Origin: Paenibacillus pabuli
Lineage (GTDB): Bacteria; Bacillota; Bacilli; Paenibacillales; Paenibacillaceae
NCBI RefSeq assembly: GCF_023101145.1
Contig: NZ_CP073714.1
Location: 1,240,001 to 1,304,000 of the forward strand
Reading direction: 5' to 3'
Length of the DNA: 64,000 bases
Positions 35,817 to 46,200 of this stretch are shown here, one piece after another (the first letter of the stretch is position 1; each line of letters opens with the position of its first letter). Under the pieces are notes generated by a model, which saw nothing but the letters and a program-made list of their open reading frames with translations, had not been told where the DNA came from and ran no database searches. The translations under genes and the position numbers were made by a program.

Positions 35817-36970
35817 GCCGTGCAGTCGAAACAAACAAACCTGACATCTATCATCCTGAGGATACAGCCAAGATCTTTCGTAATCATTCCAAAGCAGATC
35901 ATCCACATCATCTATGGTATCCGCTTCATTATAAACAGGATGTTAGCGAGGAGAAGGGTGTATTAAAATTTGGCAAAAAGAAAAGTGGTTTCAAAAACAA
36001 CTCGCTATCCGAGATAATCAGATTGGCTCAAGCTGCTGAAAAGCGAAGGGAGTGTGCATTGCACACTATGGAGTCGTATCAGTATCTGAGGGTGTTTCAA
36101 ATGAAAGGCTCCTCCCTTATGGTACATGGTCTTGGCGGTTCACATGTTACCGACAACAGTTTGACGGTTCATCCGGTGTATGGTGTTCCTTACCTTCCTG
36201 CTTCCAGTGTTAAAGGTGTCGTGCGTCGCTGGTTTGTAGATGCTCTATTTGATGGCGAGGTGGAAAATTTGAAAAATGCCCAGACCCCGAAAGCTGTGCT
36301 TGGACGGGCATTATTCGGCACGGGAGACCAGCAGGGAATGCTTCAGTTCTATGATATTTTGTTCTATGAAGGTCTGGAGATCAAGGTGGATATCTTGACT
36401 CCGCATTTTAGCGATTATTATTCCGGTAAAGAATCTCCTGATGACACACTGTCACCCGTACCCAATACGTTCTATGCTGTGAAAGTCGCTTCAGCCAAGA
36501 TGATGTTAACTTTGCATAAGCACAAACTCGCGGATTTGCTAGTTGAATTGTCTATCACGACGACACAATTGATGACAATGCTCGAATCATGGGTATCTGC
36601 TGCTTTTCGAGAGCTGGGAGCAGGCGGGAAAACGTCATCCGGTTATGGACGATTTACGAAGCTGCAAGAAGTATATGGTACGCCCGTGCAGGAGGACGAA
36701 GCGTTTGATCACGAAATGGAGGGCCTGACGCCAGAAGAACAATTGATATTGAAGATCAGGCGACTGACTCCTTCAGACGAAGATATGAATATGAGCAAAA
36801 CAGATATCTATCGTACGGTTGTGGAAACCAAAAATGTCGAGGGAGCTAATCTGTTGAGGCAATATTGGATGAAGCAGAATTCTTGGGGGTTATCTGCAAA
36901 AAAAATATCAAAAAAGCAGACAGACAGATGTAAAATGATTCAAGAGATTATAGTCTCGGCTGAAACTTAA
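35813..36970 (+). CDS. cmr6: Type III-B RAMP protein Cmr6
   Basis: RAMP subunit near the 3' end of the crRNA. Landmarks are VHGLGGSHVTDNSLTVHPVY, GVPYLPASSVKGVVRRWF and the glycine-rich ELGAGGKTSSGYGRF. At 385 residues it is longer than average, with an extra N-terminal part (about 80 residues, Lys/His-rich) and a C-terminal helical tail of about 90 residues. ATG 35813 overlaps cmr5 (ATGA). Leader 2 starts immediately after its stop codon, so no terminator intervenes. Confidence 0.92.
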   Translation: MSRAVETNKPDIYHPEDTAKIFRNHSKADHPHHLWYPLHYKQDVSEEKGVLKFGKKKSGFKNNSLSEIIRLAQAAEKRRECALHTMESYQYLRVFQMKGSSLMVHGLGGSHVTDNSLTVHPVYGVPYLPASSVKGVVRRWFVDALFDGEVENLKNAQTPKAVLGRALFGTGDQQGMLQFYDILFYEGLEIKVDILTPHFSDYYSGKESPDDTLSPVPNTFYAVKVASAKMMLTLHKHKLADLLVELSITTTQLMTMLESWVSAAFRELGAGGKTSSGYGRFTKLQEVYGTPVQEDEAFDHEMEGLTPEEQLILKIRRLTPSDEDMNMSKTDIYRTVVETKNVEGANLLRQYWMKQNSWGLSAKKISKKQTDRCKMIQEIIVSAET

Positions 36971-37162
36971 GTGCGAATGTCAAGCTCACACGATTTTCCC
37001 GGGGGATTCGCACCTCGAAAATTGTCGAAAGTGTTATTTTTATGACCTTTTGGCAATGATTTTCTTGGAATAATGAGGGTATTTATATTAAAATATAAGT
37101 ATTATGGGTTGAAATGCCGAAAAAACGCAAGTAGACTACATCGTATTACGTCATTTTTCGCT
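36971..37162 (+). promoter_or_regulatory. CRISPR leader 2
   Basis: Homologous to leaders 1 and 3: GTGCGAAT/ATTCGCAC inverted repeat (36971-36978, 37006-37013), a TGACCTTTTGGCA block, and promoter TTGGAA-18-TAAAAT (37065-37094). The junction hairpin of leaders 1 and 3 is not conserved here. The leader directly abuts the cmr6 stop codon. Confidence 0.75.
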
Positions 37163-37592
37163 GTTGCACTCCGTATGGAGTGCGTGGATTGAAATCTTAT
37201 AGGACGGAAGAAGTCTAATGAGTAAATATGTTGCACTCCGTATGGAGTGCGTGGATTGAAATCACGGAACAACTTTAATATCCTGGTCGCAGTAGTTGGG
37301 TCGCACTCCGTATGGAGTGCGTGGATTGAAATTTTGTTTCATCTTGATAGTCATCATAGTACGTTGCATCCGTATGAAGCATTGTGAATTGAAATTAGTC
37401 AAAATCAGTGCACACTCTGTATTCGCTCGACGTATGGAGTGTGTGAATTGAAATCTTTACCCGATTTACCTGTTGCAGTGACGCAAGAGTCGCATTCCGT
37501 ATGGGGTGCGTGGATTGAAATCCGTTGTAATTGGCTTCAAAGTAAGCCGTATACTCTGTCGCACTTCATTTTTGGAGTGTGTGAATTGAAAT
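37163..37592 (+). CRISPR. CRISPR array 2 (7 repeats, decaying)
   Basis: Repeats start at 37163, 37230, 37300, 37363, about 37422, 37489 and 37558. The first three match the family well (variant GCACTCCGTATGGAGTGC); repeats 4, 5 and 7 are strongly degenerate, with altered stems and GTGAATTGAAAT ends. Spacers are about 26-37 nt. Decay increases away from the leader. The region 37593-37699 holds the cas6 upstream sequence and no other clear feature. Confidence 0.93.
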
Positions 37593-37699
37593 TTTCAATT
37601 ATATATGTTTCAGAGTTATAAATTTTTGTAGCACTTAAGAAATATGTTTGTTTCAGCGTTTCGCATGTTGTTCAAATTAACATTGGAGCAGATAATCTT

Positions 37700-38581
37700 A
37701 TGAATAGAAAAGAATTCCCTTTTTCACTGTTGTATTTGCCGTTGCTCATACGATTAAAATGCCATGAAACTGCTCGGCTGCCTGCTTATCTTGGTTCTAC
37801 GCTTCATGGTGTTACAGGATGGGCATTGTTGCAACATTCTGAAGTTTATTCGTACTTGTTTGAGAATCGACGTTTGGGTGGTGCCGGGCAAGATATTGTC
37901 AATCCGTATATTATAGAACCGCCCAGGTCTCGGTCGATATATCGTTCAGGAGAGGAACTGTGTTTCAAGCTAGTTCTGTTGGGGGATTCGATACGTTATG
38001 CGAAAGACGTAGTAACAGCGTTAACTCAAGCACAGCGTTTCGGGATCGGAGCGGAAAGAAAAGTATTTGAACTGGTGGACATTTTACATGGAGAACGGTA
38101 TCGGCCGATTTGGCAAGATGGTCAATTGGATATGATGGCAGCTAACCCTGAGAACATTACTGCATGTGGACTATCAGATCAAGCTTCATGGTGTTCTGTC
38201 CATATGTTGACCCCCCTTCGAATCCGACGCGGTGGAGCGTTAGTTCAGGAGATCGATTTTGCCACGATTATTAGAAGTATTACAAGAAGAATTCATGCAT
38301 TAACCGAGCGTTATGGTGGAGAAATCAATCCGGATGTAGCGAAGAAAGTATGTGAGCTAGCTGGCAATGTCCGTACCCTGTCCTCTGCCATGTATTTGAG
38401 CCAGATGAATCGTTACTCTAATCGTAAAAATGAATCCATAGATTGGAGCGGAATGCTGGGTGCGGTGACTTTTGAAGGCGATATTTCTCCTTTCACGCCA
38501 TGGTTAAACGCTGCTCGCATTCTGCATATCGGGAGAAATTCTACATTTGGATGTGGCCAAATGGATGTGGTTTACAGATAA
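37700..38581 (+). CDS. cas6: CRISPR pre-crRNA endoribonuclease Cas6 (PF10040-like)
   Basis: RAMP endonuclease expected to cut the pre-crRNA within repeats. The N-terminal LPLLIRLKCHETARLPAYLG and LHGVTGWALLQ are typical of the PF10040-type Cas6. The C-terminal half has SQMNRYSNRKNESIDWSGML, FEGDISPFTPWLNAARILHI and the glycine-rich loop STFGCGQMDV. A catalytic His was not assigned. It stands alone between arrays 2 and 3, so its transcription may depend on the array 2 leader or a local A/T-rich promoter. The repeats are of the I-C type, normally processed by Cas5, so Cas6 use here is notable. Confidence 0.9.
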   Translation: MNRKEFPFSLLYLPLLIRLKCHETARLPAYLGSTLHGVTGWALLQHSEVYSYLFENRRLGGAGQDIVNPYIIEPPRSRSIYRSGEELCFKLVLLGDSIRYAKDVVTALTQAQRFGIGAERKVFELVDILHGERYRPIWQDGQLDMMAANPENITACGLSDQASWCSVHMLTPLRIRRGGALVQEIDFATIIRSITRRIHALTERYGGEINPDVAKKVCELAGNVRTLSSAMYLSQMNRYSNRKNESIDWSGMLGAVTFEGDISPFTPWLNAARILHIGRNSTFGCGQMDVVYR

Positions 38582-38700
38582 ATGTTTAGGAGTGTAATCT
38601 TACAGTGGCAAAAAGGTGTCCTTTTTTTGACGAGGGCGGAGTAGGGATTTATGCTATACGTCTGGTAGACTGTTGAGAAGTTTGTATTTGCGTGTATGTT

Positions 38701-38903
38701 GGTGCGAATGCCAAGCTCACATGAAATTCCCGGGGGATTCGCACCTCAGAATTTGTCGAAATCGTCGTTTTTGTGACCTTTTGGCATTGGTGTTCTTGAA
38801 TATATTGGGTTTTGTATACTAAAATGTAGTTATGATCAATTGGAAATATCAAAAGAACGTAATGATATGTTTGGAAATAGCATTATTACGTGTTTTTTTC
38901 GCT
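38701..38903 (+). promoter_or_regulatory. CRISPR leader 3
   Basis: Very similar to leader 1: GGTGCGAAT/ATTCGCACC (38701-38709, 38737-38745), a TGACCTTTTGGCA block and TTGAAT-18-TAAAAT (38796-38825). A shorter junction hairpin ACGTAAT/ATTACGT (38857-38863, 38885-38891) is followed by a T-run next to repeat 1. The 119 bp between cas6 and this leader hold no gene. Confidence 0.8.
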
Positions 38904-39335
38904 GTCGCACTCTGTATGGAGTGCGTGGATTGAAATACACTGGTTATTGATGTTATTGGTTTTCCAGCAGCGTCGCACTCTGTATGGAGTGCGTGGATTG
39001 AAATTTGTAAGCGACATACCATAGAGACAACCAACCAGGTCGCACTCTGTATGGAGTGCGTGGATTGAAATATTCATGCCCCACATGTCTATCTGTTCCT
39101 GTGAGTCGCACTCTGTATGGAGTGCGTGGATTGAAATCTGTAGCTTCGAGAGCCGCTTTCACTTTGTCACGTCGCACTCTGTATGGAGTGCGTGGATTGA
39201 AATATAACAGGCCACCCGGACATTTGAGCCCTGTAAGAGTCGCACTCTGTATGGAGTGCGTGGATTGAAATGCTATCAATAACTTTCAGGAGGAAATATA
39301 ATGGCGTCTCACTCTGTATGGAGTGCGTGGATGAT
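38904..39335 (+). CRISPR. CRISPR array 3 (7 repeats, 6 spacers)
   Basis: Near-identical 33-nt repeats (variant GCACTCTGTATGGAGTGC) at 38904, 38972, 39039, 39105, 39171, 39239, and a truncated, altered last copy at 39306. Spacers are 33-35 nt. The uniform repeats suggest the youngest or best-maintained array. The 39336-39575 tail is A/T-rich and ends in a TATAAT box at 39538-39543 that may serve the next gene. Confidence 0.97.
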
Positions 39336-39575
39336 AGATGGGGTGAGGCGCAAATTAAAGGCAAGTTTCCTCTTGACTGATTTTAGATCATTTCGCTATG
39401 TTTATCTTATTGTCCTTAACTAGAGTCTTATAGTTCTCATCACTTGCACACCTGACGTATTTAGCCGAACCAATAAATATATTTAATAAAATCGGAATAT
39501 TTACAAATAATGGAGCATATTTTCCCGGTTAATCAAGTATAATAAGACTACTTAATAAACAGGGAGGATTTACCT

Positions 39576-39914
39576 TTGGATCAACGTCACAATGATGTGG
39601 ACCGTTATTATAGCGATCCGCTTCCGCCACCACCTTATGTAGTACCAAAAACCAATAGCAAGTCGATCGCAGCTCTTGTCTTGGGGATTTTGTCAGTCAT
39701 GATTCCATATTTGGGATTTTTGATTGGGATTATCGCTATCGTATTTGCATCTATTTCTCTTAAAGAAATCAAGCTTCGCATGGAACAGGGAAGAGGACTC
39801 GCCATTGCTGGTCTTGTCTGTGGCATCATTGGCACGGCAATTTATGCAATTATCATTTTGTTCGTCCTGGCTGCAGCCTTCTTCTACGTTAGCACCGATA
39901 TATCTACATATTAG
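39576..39914 (+). CDS. Small DUF4190-type membrane protein
   Basis: A 112-residue protein with a Pro-rich, hydrophilic N-terminus (DPLPPPPYVVP) and two membrane hairpins. KSIAALVLGILSVMIPYLGF, IVFASISLKEIK and GLAIAGLVCGIIGT match the DUF4190 pattern. It starts with TTG at 39576, 8 nt after AGGGAGG. The function of the family is unknown. It is monocistronic, with a terminator behind it and no evident link to the CRISPR genes. Confidence 0.8.
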   Translation: MDQRHNDVDRYYSDPLPPPPYVVPKTNSKSIAALVLGILSVMIPYLGFLIGIIAIVFASISLKEIKLRMEQGRGLAIAGLVCGIIGTAIYAIIILFVLAAAFFYVSTDISTY

Positions 39915-39952
39915 AATGATAAGAATAGTGGATTCAAGAATTGTCTCTTGCT

Positions 39953-40030
39953 AAAAAAGCAAGGCCGTGTATAAGCAAACACCCGCTGTTATTGAGGCGA
40001 GGAGGTTGCTTATAACATGCCTTGCTTTTT
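39953..40030. terminator. Long bidirectional terminator hairpin
   Basis: AAAAAAGCAAGGC (39953-39965) pairs with GCCTTGCTTTTT (40019-40030), and inner TATAAGCAA / TTGCTTATA arms extend the stem. It separates the converging DUF4190 and YhgE genes. Confidence 0.85.
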
Positions 40031-40040
40031 ATTTTCCATC

Positions 40041-42230
40041 CTACAAGTGAAGCACTGCCTCACTATTGACTTCTTCAACCTCACTTTTACGATGTACCGT
40101 GAAGTACGTAAAGGTAGCCGCCAGACCGATCACTGCAAAGATACATAAAATTCCGATCTGCTCCCAAGCCACACTGAACTGTCCACTCGAAATAACCGCT
40201 TTATACCCGGTTACCGAATAGGTCATTGGCAGCCATGGGTTGAAAACTTTCAGCCAGTTTGGAATGAGCTCCAACGGGAACGTACCCGCACTGGTGGTCA
40301 ATTGGAAGATTAACATGAGGATCGCCAGGAAGCGGCCTGGGTTCTCCAACCAGGTAACCAGAGCCTGAATGATGTACATGAAGGTCAGGCTGGTCACGAA
40401 GCTGAACAAAAGGAACAAAGGCACGCTTTGAACTTCCAGGCCCAAGCCGGACAAGACAAGCCAGGAAGCGAGCAGGGATTGCACCGCACTCATGATCGTA
40501 AAAGCCAGCGTTCTGCTCACAAAACGATTCCAGCCACTCGCATCCGTAACCGAGCTGCTGCGTGTTGGTACAACCAGAGTTGCAATCAATGCCCCGACAA
40601 ACAGCCCCAATGACAGGAAGTATGGCGAGAATCCTGTACCATAGTTGGGCACTTCATTATGTTTATGTTCATCCACCTGAACAGGCTCTGCATACATCGT
40701 TACAAGTTCATCCGTTTTTTTCACACTGCCCGTTTGATCGGCGGCATCATTCAGTTTGGTGGCAAGCTCACCGGAGCCATCGCTCAACTTGGCGGTACCT
40801 TCTTTTAAATCTCTTGCGCCGTTATCCAGCTTGCGGGAACCATCGGCAATGGTGGTGATTCCGGCTGAAAGTTGGCTCAACCCATCAACCAGTTTCCCTG
40901 CACCCGCGTTTAATTGACTCGAACCCTCTGAAAGTTTGGCTCCGCCAACGGCAGCCTCAGACAACTTGGCGTTGAACTGCTGGAGGCCAGCCGCAAGCTG
41001 ACCCTGTCCAGCGGACAATTGCGTGGCTCCTTCTAAAAGCTGCTGTTCACCCTGCACTAACTGGCTGCTGCCTTGATGCAGCTGCTGCTGCGCAGCTTGC
41101 AGGCTTTGGCTGCCTTGGACCAGTTGTTGTCCACCTTGATACACTTGTTCGCTACCAGCAGCAACAGCCTGGCTCGCTGCCAGCAGCTGCTGTACAGCCG
41201 GGTTGGCAGCGAGCTCCGGACTGGCCTCAGAGAGTTGGGCTAGTCCTTGCGCAACGGCCTTGGCGCCTTCACTTACTTTGCCACTGCCTTCAACGGAGGT
41301 CTGCAATCCCGCAGTCAGCTTGGCGCTGCCTGCTTCGGAGGCTGCTAATCCGGCATCCAATTGAGCGGCCCCTTCCTGAGCGGATTGAATACCAGCCTGT
41401 AACTTTTTGCCGCCAGCTTCAGCCTGTGCTGCTCCGTCTCCAAGCTTCGTGCCTGCTGCCGACAACTGGGACAAACCATTGGAAAGGGTACTGGCTCCCG
41501 TATGAAGTTCATCAATACCCTGAGCCAAGGTACTCGTGCCTTCTTTTAACGGTATAATGCCTGTTGCAAGTTTGTCGGTTCCATCAGCCAGTTTGGACAA
41601 GTTCTCTTTCAGCTTGAAGGCACCTTCATCCAGCTTAACCGCACCCTCGTTGATCTGACCTGCGCCGTCTCCGGCATCTGCCAAACCGCTAGAGATTTTC
41701 TCTACCTGATCCAGCAGGGTTTCCGTATATGATTCCGTCACTTTGGCAGAGACTTTGGATTTGATCTGTTTGACCGCAGTCCCGCCAATCTGACCCGCTA
41801 GGAAGTTGTATCCTTCATTGGGTTCATAGATCAGCTCTGCCGGCTCGGGATGGTCATCCATCAGAGTGGTTGCTCTGGCAGAAAAATTCTCCGGAATAAC
41901 AATCGTCATATAATACGTGTTGTCTTCCATACCTTTCTCGGCTTCTTCCCGGGTCACGAATTGCCAGTTGAAGTCATCGCTTTTTTTCAATTCATCGACC
42001 AGATTCTGTCCAACCTCCAGCGATTTGTCATTGTAGATTGCCCCCTGATCCGTATTGACCACGGCGACAGGCAGTTCATTCATTTTGCCGTAAGGGTCCC
42101 AGAACGCATTGAGGAACAGACCGCTATACAGTACCGGAATGAACAGCACTACGAGAATCGGAATAAATACTTTTGGTTTCTTGAAGGCGGATTTCAAATC
42201 CTGCCCGAATACAGTAAATGATTTCATCAT
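40041..42230 (-). CDS. YhgE/Pip-family membrane protein
   Basis: Large membrane protein of the YhgE/Pip (ABC-2-like) family. An N-terminal span (VFIPILVVLFIPVLYSGLFL) is followed by the family landmark ELPVAVVNTDQGA and an extracytoplasmic region. Residues about 200-515 form a very long run of heptad-like units (for example LSQLSAAGTKLGDGAAQAEA) that is probably a coiled or helical stalk. Five or six C-terminal spans follow. YhgE-like proteins are tied to phage adsorption (Pip), type VII secretion loci and drug tolerance, but the activity is unsettled. The TetR gene upstream on the same strand is the likely controller; the genes are about 80 bp apart. Confidence 0.88.
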   Translation of the reverse strand: MMKSFTVFGQDLKSAFKKPKVFIPILVVLFIPVLYSGLFLNAFWDPYGKMNELPVAVVNTDQGAIYNDKSLEVGQNLVDELKKSDDFNWQFVTREEAEKGMEDNTYYMTIVIPENFSARATTLMDDHPEPAELIYEPNEGYNFLAGQIGGTAVKQIKSKVSAKVTESYTETLLDQVEKISSGLADAGDGAGQINEGAVKLDEGAFKLKENLSKLADGTDKLATGIIPLKEGTSTLAQGIDELHTGASTLSNGLSQLSAAGTKLGDGAAQAEAGGKKLQAGIQSAQEGAAQLDAGLAASEAGSAKLTAGLQTSVEGSGKVSEGAKAVAQGLAQLSEASPELAANPAVQQLLAASQAVAAGSEQVYQGGQQLVQGSQSLQAAQQQLHQGSSQLVQGEQQLLEGATQLSAGQGQLAAGLQQFNAKLSEAAVGGAKLSEGSSQLNAGAGKLVDGLSQLSAGITTIADGSRKLDNGARDLKEGTAKLSDGSGELATKLNDAADQTGSVKKTDELVTMYAEPVQVDEHKHNEVPNYGTGFSPYFLSLGLFVGALIATLVVPTRSSSVTDASGWNRFVSRTLAFTIMSAVQSLLASWLVLSGLGLEVQSVPLFLLFSFVTSLTFMYIIQALVTWLENPGRFLAILMLIFQLTTSAGTFPLELIPNWLKVFNPWLPMTYSVTGYKAVISSGQFSVAWEQIGILCIFAVIGLAATFTYFTVHRKSEVEEVNSEAVLHL

Positions 42231-42309
42231 GTTCTCTCCCCATCATTACGCTACTCTGCTGTTCTATCTATCTCTAATGTTAAAAGGCTTCTGCCTTCGC
42301 TTCTTCCTT

Positions 42310-42888
42310 TTATGTAGGGGATAATCCACTTTTGAGAAAGAGGCCTACGAAATCCTTGATTTGATCCTTGTGCAGCGAAGGATGCGCTTTATTCCAATCG
42401 GATGTTAAAGTGACATACAGCTTCAACAGGACAAAAGACACCAACCTGGGATCGTCTTCGCGAATCTGCTCCAGTTCCATGGCACGTCTTACTTGGCGCT
42501 CCAAATATTCAAGAATGGCTGTCTCTACTTTCTGCAGACCTTCCTTCGCTTGAGGCGTGCCAAACTCGTTCACCTCCTGAAACAGCTTAATCAGCAGCTC
42601 GTGTTCCTCTCTATACTCCAGCAAAGCGTCCATACTCTCATGCACATTATCCAAAAACGAATGATCTTCCTTTACCGTTTGCTCCGTAATTTGCTTCATA
42701 TCCGTAATGATCGAGTGGAGAATTTCTCCGAACAGTTCTTCCTTGTTTTCAAAAAAAGTATAGATGGTTCCCTTGCCCACATTGGCAAGCCTCGCTACCT
42801 GTTCCATGGTTGTGGCCTTGTAACCAAACAGCGCGAACGATTTCTCTGCTGAGTCCATGACCTGCTGCCTTCGATCAATGGTTCTCAT
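42310..42888 (-). CDS. TetR/AcrR-family transcriptional regulator
   Basis: A 192-residue repressor. The N-terminal HTH is typical: RQQVMDSAEKSFALFGYKAT, TMEQVARLANVGKGTIYTFF, ENKEELF. The C-terminal ligand domain is variable, with a Glu-rich helix. It lies directly upstream of the YhgE gene on the same strand, and most likely represses both. The nearby inverted repeat TGACT-N13-AGTCA is a candidate binding site. Confidence 0.9.
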   Translation of the reverse strand: MRTIDRRQQVMDSAEKSFALFGYKATTMEQVARLANVGKGTIYTFFENKEELFGEILHSIITDMKQITEQTVKEDHSFLDNVHESMDALLEYREEHELLIKLFQEVNEFGTPQAKEGLQKVETAILEYLERQVRRAMELEQIREDDPRLVSFVLLKLYVTLTSDWNKAHPSLHKDQIKDFVGLFLKSGLSPT

Positions 42889-42930
42889 GGCATATGCACC
42901 TCCTTAGCATAAAAAGATGAAAAAGTTTTT

Positions 42931-42953
42931 TGACTGCATTACCAAAATAGTCA
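42931..42953. promoter_or_regulatory. Possible TetR operator
   Basis: Inverted repeat TGACT (42931-42935) / AGTCA (42949-42953), about 45 bp upstream of the TetR start. A TetR-type dimer could bind it, but no homologous site was compared. The rest of 42889-43187 shows no other clear element. Confidence 0.35.
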
Positions 42954-43187
42954 GTTGGTCGTTTACAACTGTAGCACTTGCACCGGGTGGGAGGAAGTGA
43001 TGTTTATCATAGTCATCCAGATCGTAGAGACATAAGGAGAATATCCATAACTCCAAAGGAACATATGTCATTGGACACACTGAGCAAACAAAGGAAGACG
43101 GGTATCGACAAATTCCCTCTATAAATCGACTGGAATATAGGTCGTATTACTTATGTTTTAGGTAAATAGAATTTTAAAATAAGACTT

Positions 43188-43216
43188 TTGACCGTACATT
43201 TCGTAATATGGATAAT
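43188..43216 (+). promoter_or_regulatory. Sigma-A promoter of the SLH-RHS gene
   Basis: TTGACC (43188-43193), a 17-bp spacer and GATAAT (43211-43216), about 75 bp upstream of the TTG start. Confidence 0.7.
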
Positions 43217-43289
43217 TTAGGATTAAATTGTAATATTGTGTCTTCGCGAGGTGGGTGTGTAACCAAATAAGGTAAGGAGAGGATTACCC

Positions 43290-46200
43290 TTGAAAAGAAG
43301 TATGTTGCGAAGGAGCTGCCTTTGGCTGCTGTCCGTATTGTTGTTGCTGGAAACCTGGACAGGCTCAGGCCTTCTGATGGCTCAGGCAGCAAGCTCTTTG
43401 AATATCCAAGAGGCTGCATCGCGGGAGGTAATTCCCACATGGGCGAAAAAGGAAATGGAATCGTTAAAGGAAGCGGGAGTCATGAAGGGATATCCCGATG
43501 GTACAGTTCGTCCACATCAATCCATTACACGAGCTGAACTGGTGACACTCATATACAAAATACGTACTTCTTCGAACCCGAATACATCTTCATCTGCTGC
43601 ATTCAAGGACATCGCGAAACAATGGTATGCCGCGGATGTTACGAGGGCAGCGACGGAAGGATTGGTCAATGGATATCCGGATGGGACGTTCAGACCTGAT
43701 CAGCCCGTTAATCGGTATGAAGCTGCGAAGGTATTACAATTAGCTTTTGCACCTGCTGCACCAAGCGGTCATGCAACGATAAATTACTCTGATCAAAAAC
43801 AGTTCCCCAATTGGGCAGTGGAACCCATATCATCTATGTCTGCTGTGGGCTGGATGAAGGGATACCCGGATGGCTCATTTGGGGGGCTGCGTACACTTAC
43901 CCGGGCGGAGGGCGCAGTGCTGCTGCATCGAGCCTGGCTGTCAGAAGCAGGGGGAAGCGATACTGGCAATGAAGAAAAAGGAAACGAGGGGAGTACGCCA
44001 GGTGAAGAGAAGCCAGAAGAGGGAAATAATGAAAACAGTTCTCCTGGCACTCCGGGAAATGGGGGAATTACACCTCCGGGAGGACCTGTCACTCCGCCTG
44101 TGAATCCACCCAATCCTGAACCGCCAGGAAAGATTGCTGTGCCTGTCGGATTGCTTGCGACAGCAGGTAACGCGCAGGTAGCGCTTCGCTGGGATCAGTC
44201 CGGTACCGTTGCCCCTGCAGGATACAAGGTTTATTACGCTGAGGGGAATTCAGATTGGACCGGTAGTCCTCAGGATGTGGGAAAAAGCAAAAGTCACACC
44301 GTTACAGGACTAACGAATGGAAAAACCTATCGTTTTGCCGTAAGCGCTTATGATGCTTCCGGGATAGAGACGAAGCAATCATCCGAGGTATATGCGGTAC
44401 CTCGAACGGCAATCGATCCGTCACTTCCACCTGATCCACGGGAGACGTCTACACCACTTCCGGCTACACATCACATTTCATTCTCCGAATCCATTGAGTT
44501 CTTATACACTGGTGAACGGCCGGTTCAGATCGGCGTCGAGGAAGGCGCGATTGATGCCGAACGAGTTGCAGTGGTTCGAGGAAACGTTCTGGATTCGGAA
44601 GGAAACCCTTTACCGGGAGTCAACATATCCGTATCGAATCAATCGCAATATGGTCATACCATGAGCAGGGTAGACGGACAATTCGATTTGGCGGTTAACG
44701 GTTATGGCGACATTGTCATTGACTATGAAAAAGAAGGGTATATGCCGCTTCAACGTAATGCCCAGCCCTCAGGCGGCCACTATACCACTTTGGATGATGT
44801 TGTGTTATTGCCTTACGATGACCAAGTAACCAAGGTCAAACTGGGCGAGGACGTCTCCAACACCCAAGTCGCTCAAGGCAGCCCCGTAACCGATGAGGAC
44901 GGAAGTCGCCAAGCCACATTAATTATTCCTGGTGGAACCTCTGGATCGATTATGCTGCCGGATGGCACGGAACAGCCGATGGCCGAACTGAATATCCGAG
45001 CGACAGAATACACGGTTGGCGAGCGGGGACCAGAAGCCATGCCGGGAGAGTTACCATCATTGGTAGGCTATACCTATGCCGTTGAGCTGTCCGCTGACGA
45101 GGCGGTATCAGCTGGGGCAACAGAGGTCCGCTTTGATCAGCCCTTATATCTGTACGTAGACAACTTTCTGAATTTCCCGGTTGGTGGAACAGTACCGATT
45201 GGTTATTATGACCGGATGGCCGGGGCCTGGATTCCTTCCGATAACGGAAGAATTATTGAGGTGCTGTCCGTCAACAATGGGATCGCATCGGTGGACATTG
45301 ACGGAGATGGTGCAGCCGACAGTGACAGTGCGATGGAAGCTATTGGCTTGACGAAGGAAGAACGTAGAGAACTCGCGGCATTATATAAACCAGGTCAAAG
45401 CTTCTGGAGATCCCCCATAGAGCACTTTACACCTTGGGACTGCAACTGGCCTTACGGGCCACCACTGGATGCGGAATCTCCGCCGGATCGCAAACCGAAC
45501 GAAGACAAGCCTGACATTGATGATTCCTGCAAGGCGAATGGTTCCATTATCGGTTGTCAGACACAGACCCTGTCCCAGGTCATTCCTGTTACAGGTACGG
45601 GACTAAATCTGGTCTATGACAGTCAAAGGGAGCCCGGGTATACAAGCGGCAAACAACTGGAGCTTAAACTGACGGATGATGTGGTCTCTCCAAGCATCCG
45701 ATATATCGAAGTGGAACTGGAGATTGCAGGCCGCCGCATTGTGGAGAAACTGGACCCCAAACCTAATCTGGTCTACAGATATGAATGGGATGGGAAGGAT
45801 GTCTATGGACGTTCCTGGTACGGAAAAGCGGATTATAAATTTACGGTAACCAATCACTATCCGATGGTATATTTGGAGCCTTCAACAGACTTTCCGCGGA
45901 GTTTCGGACGTATCAGTAATCAGGGGGGGACCTTTGCTACAGATCGCACGAACATGACAACATCGCTGTCAAGGGTTCATGAGGGCATGATGGACAGTCC
46001 ACTGAATGAGTATGAGAGTGCCGGGCTTGGCGGGTGGAGCTTGAATATTCACCACGGTTCGGACGGGGAGAATCTTTTCCTGGGTGCTGGGGGAGATCAG
46101 GTCATCATGAATCCTTACCGGAACAAACTTGCACACACGTTTAATGACTATGATTATGCGCAAAGCAAATCGGACGAGCTCACGGTTACTCCGGATGGCA

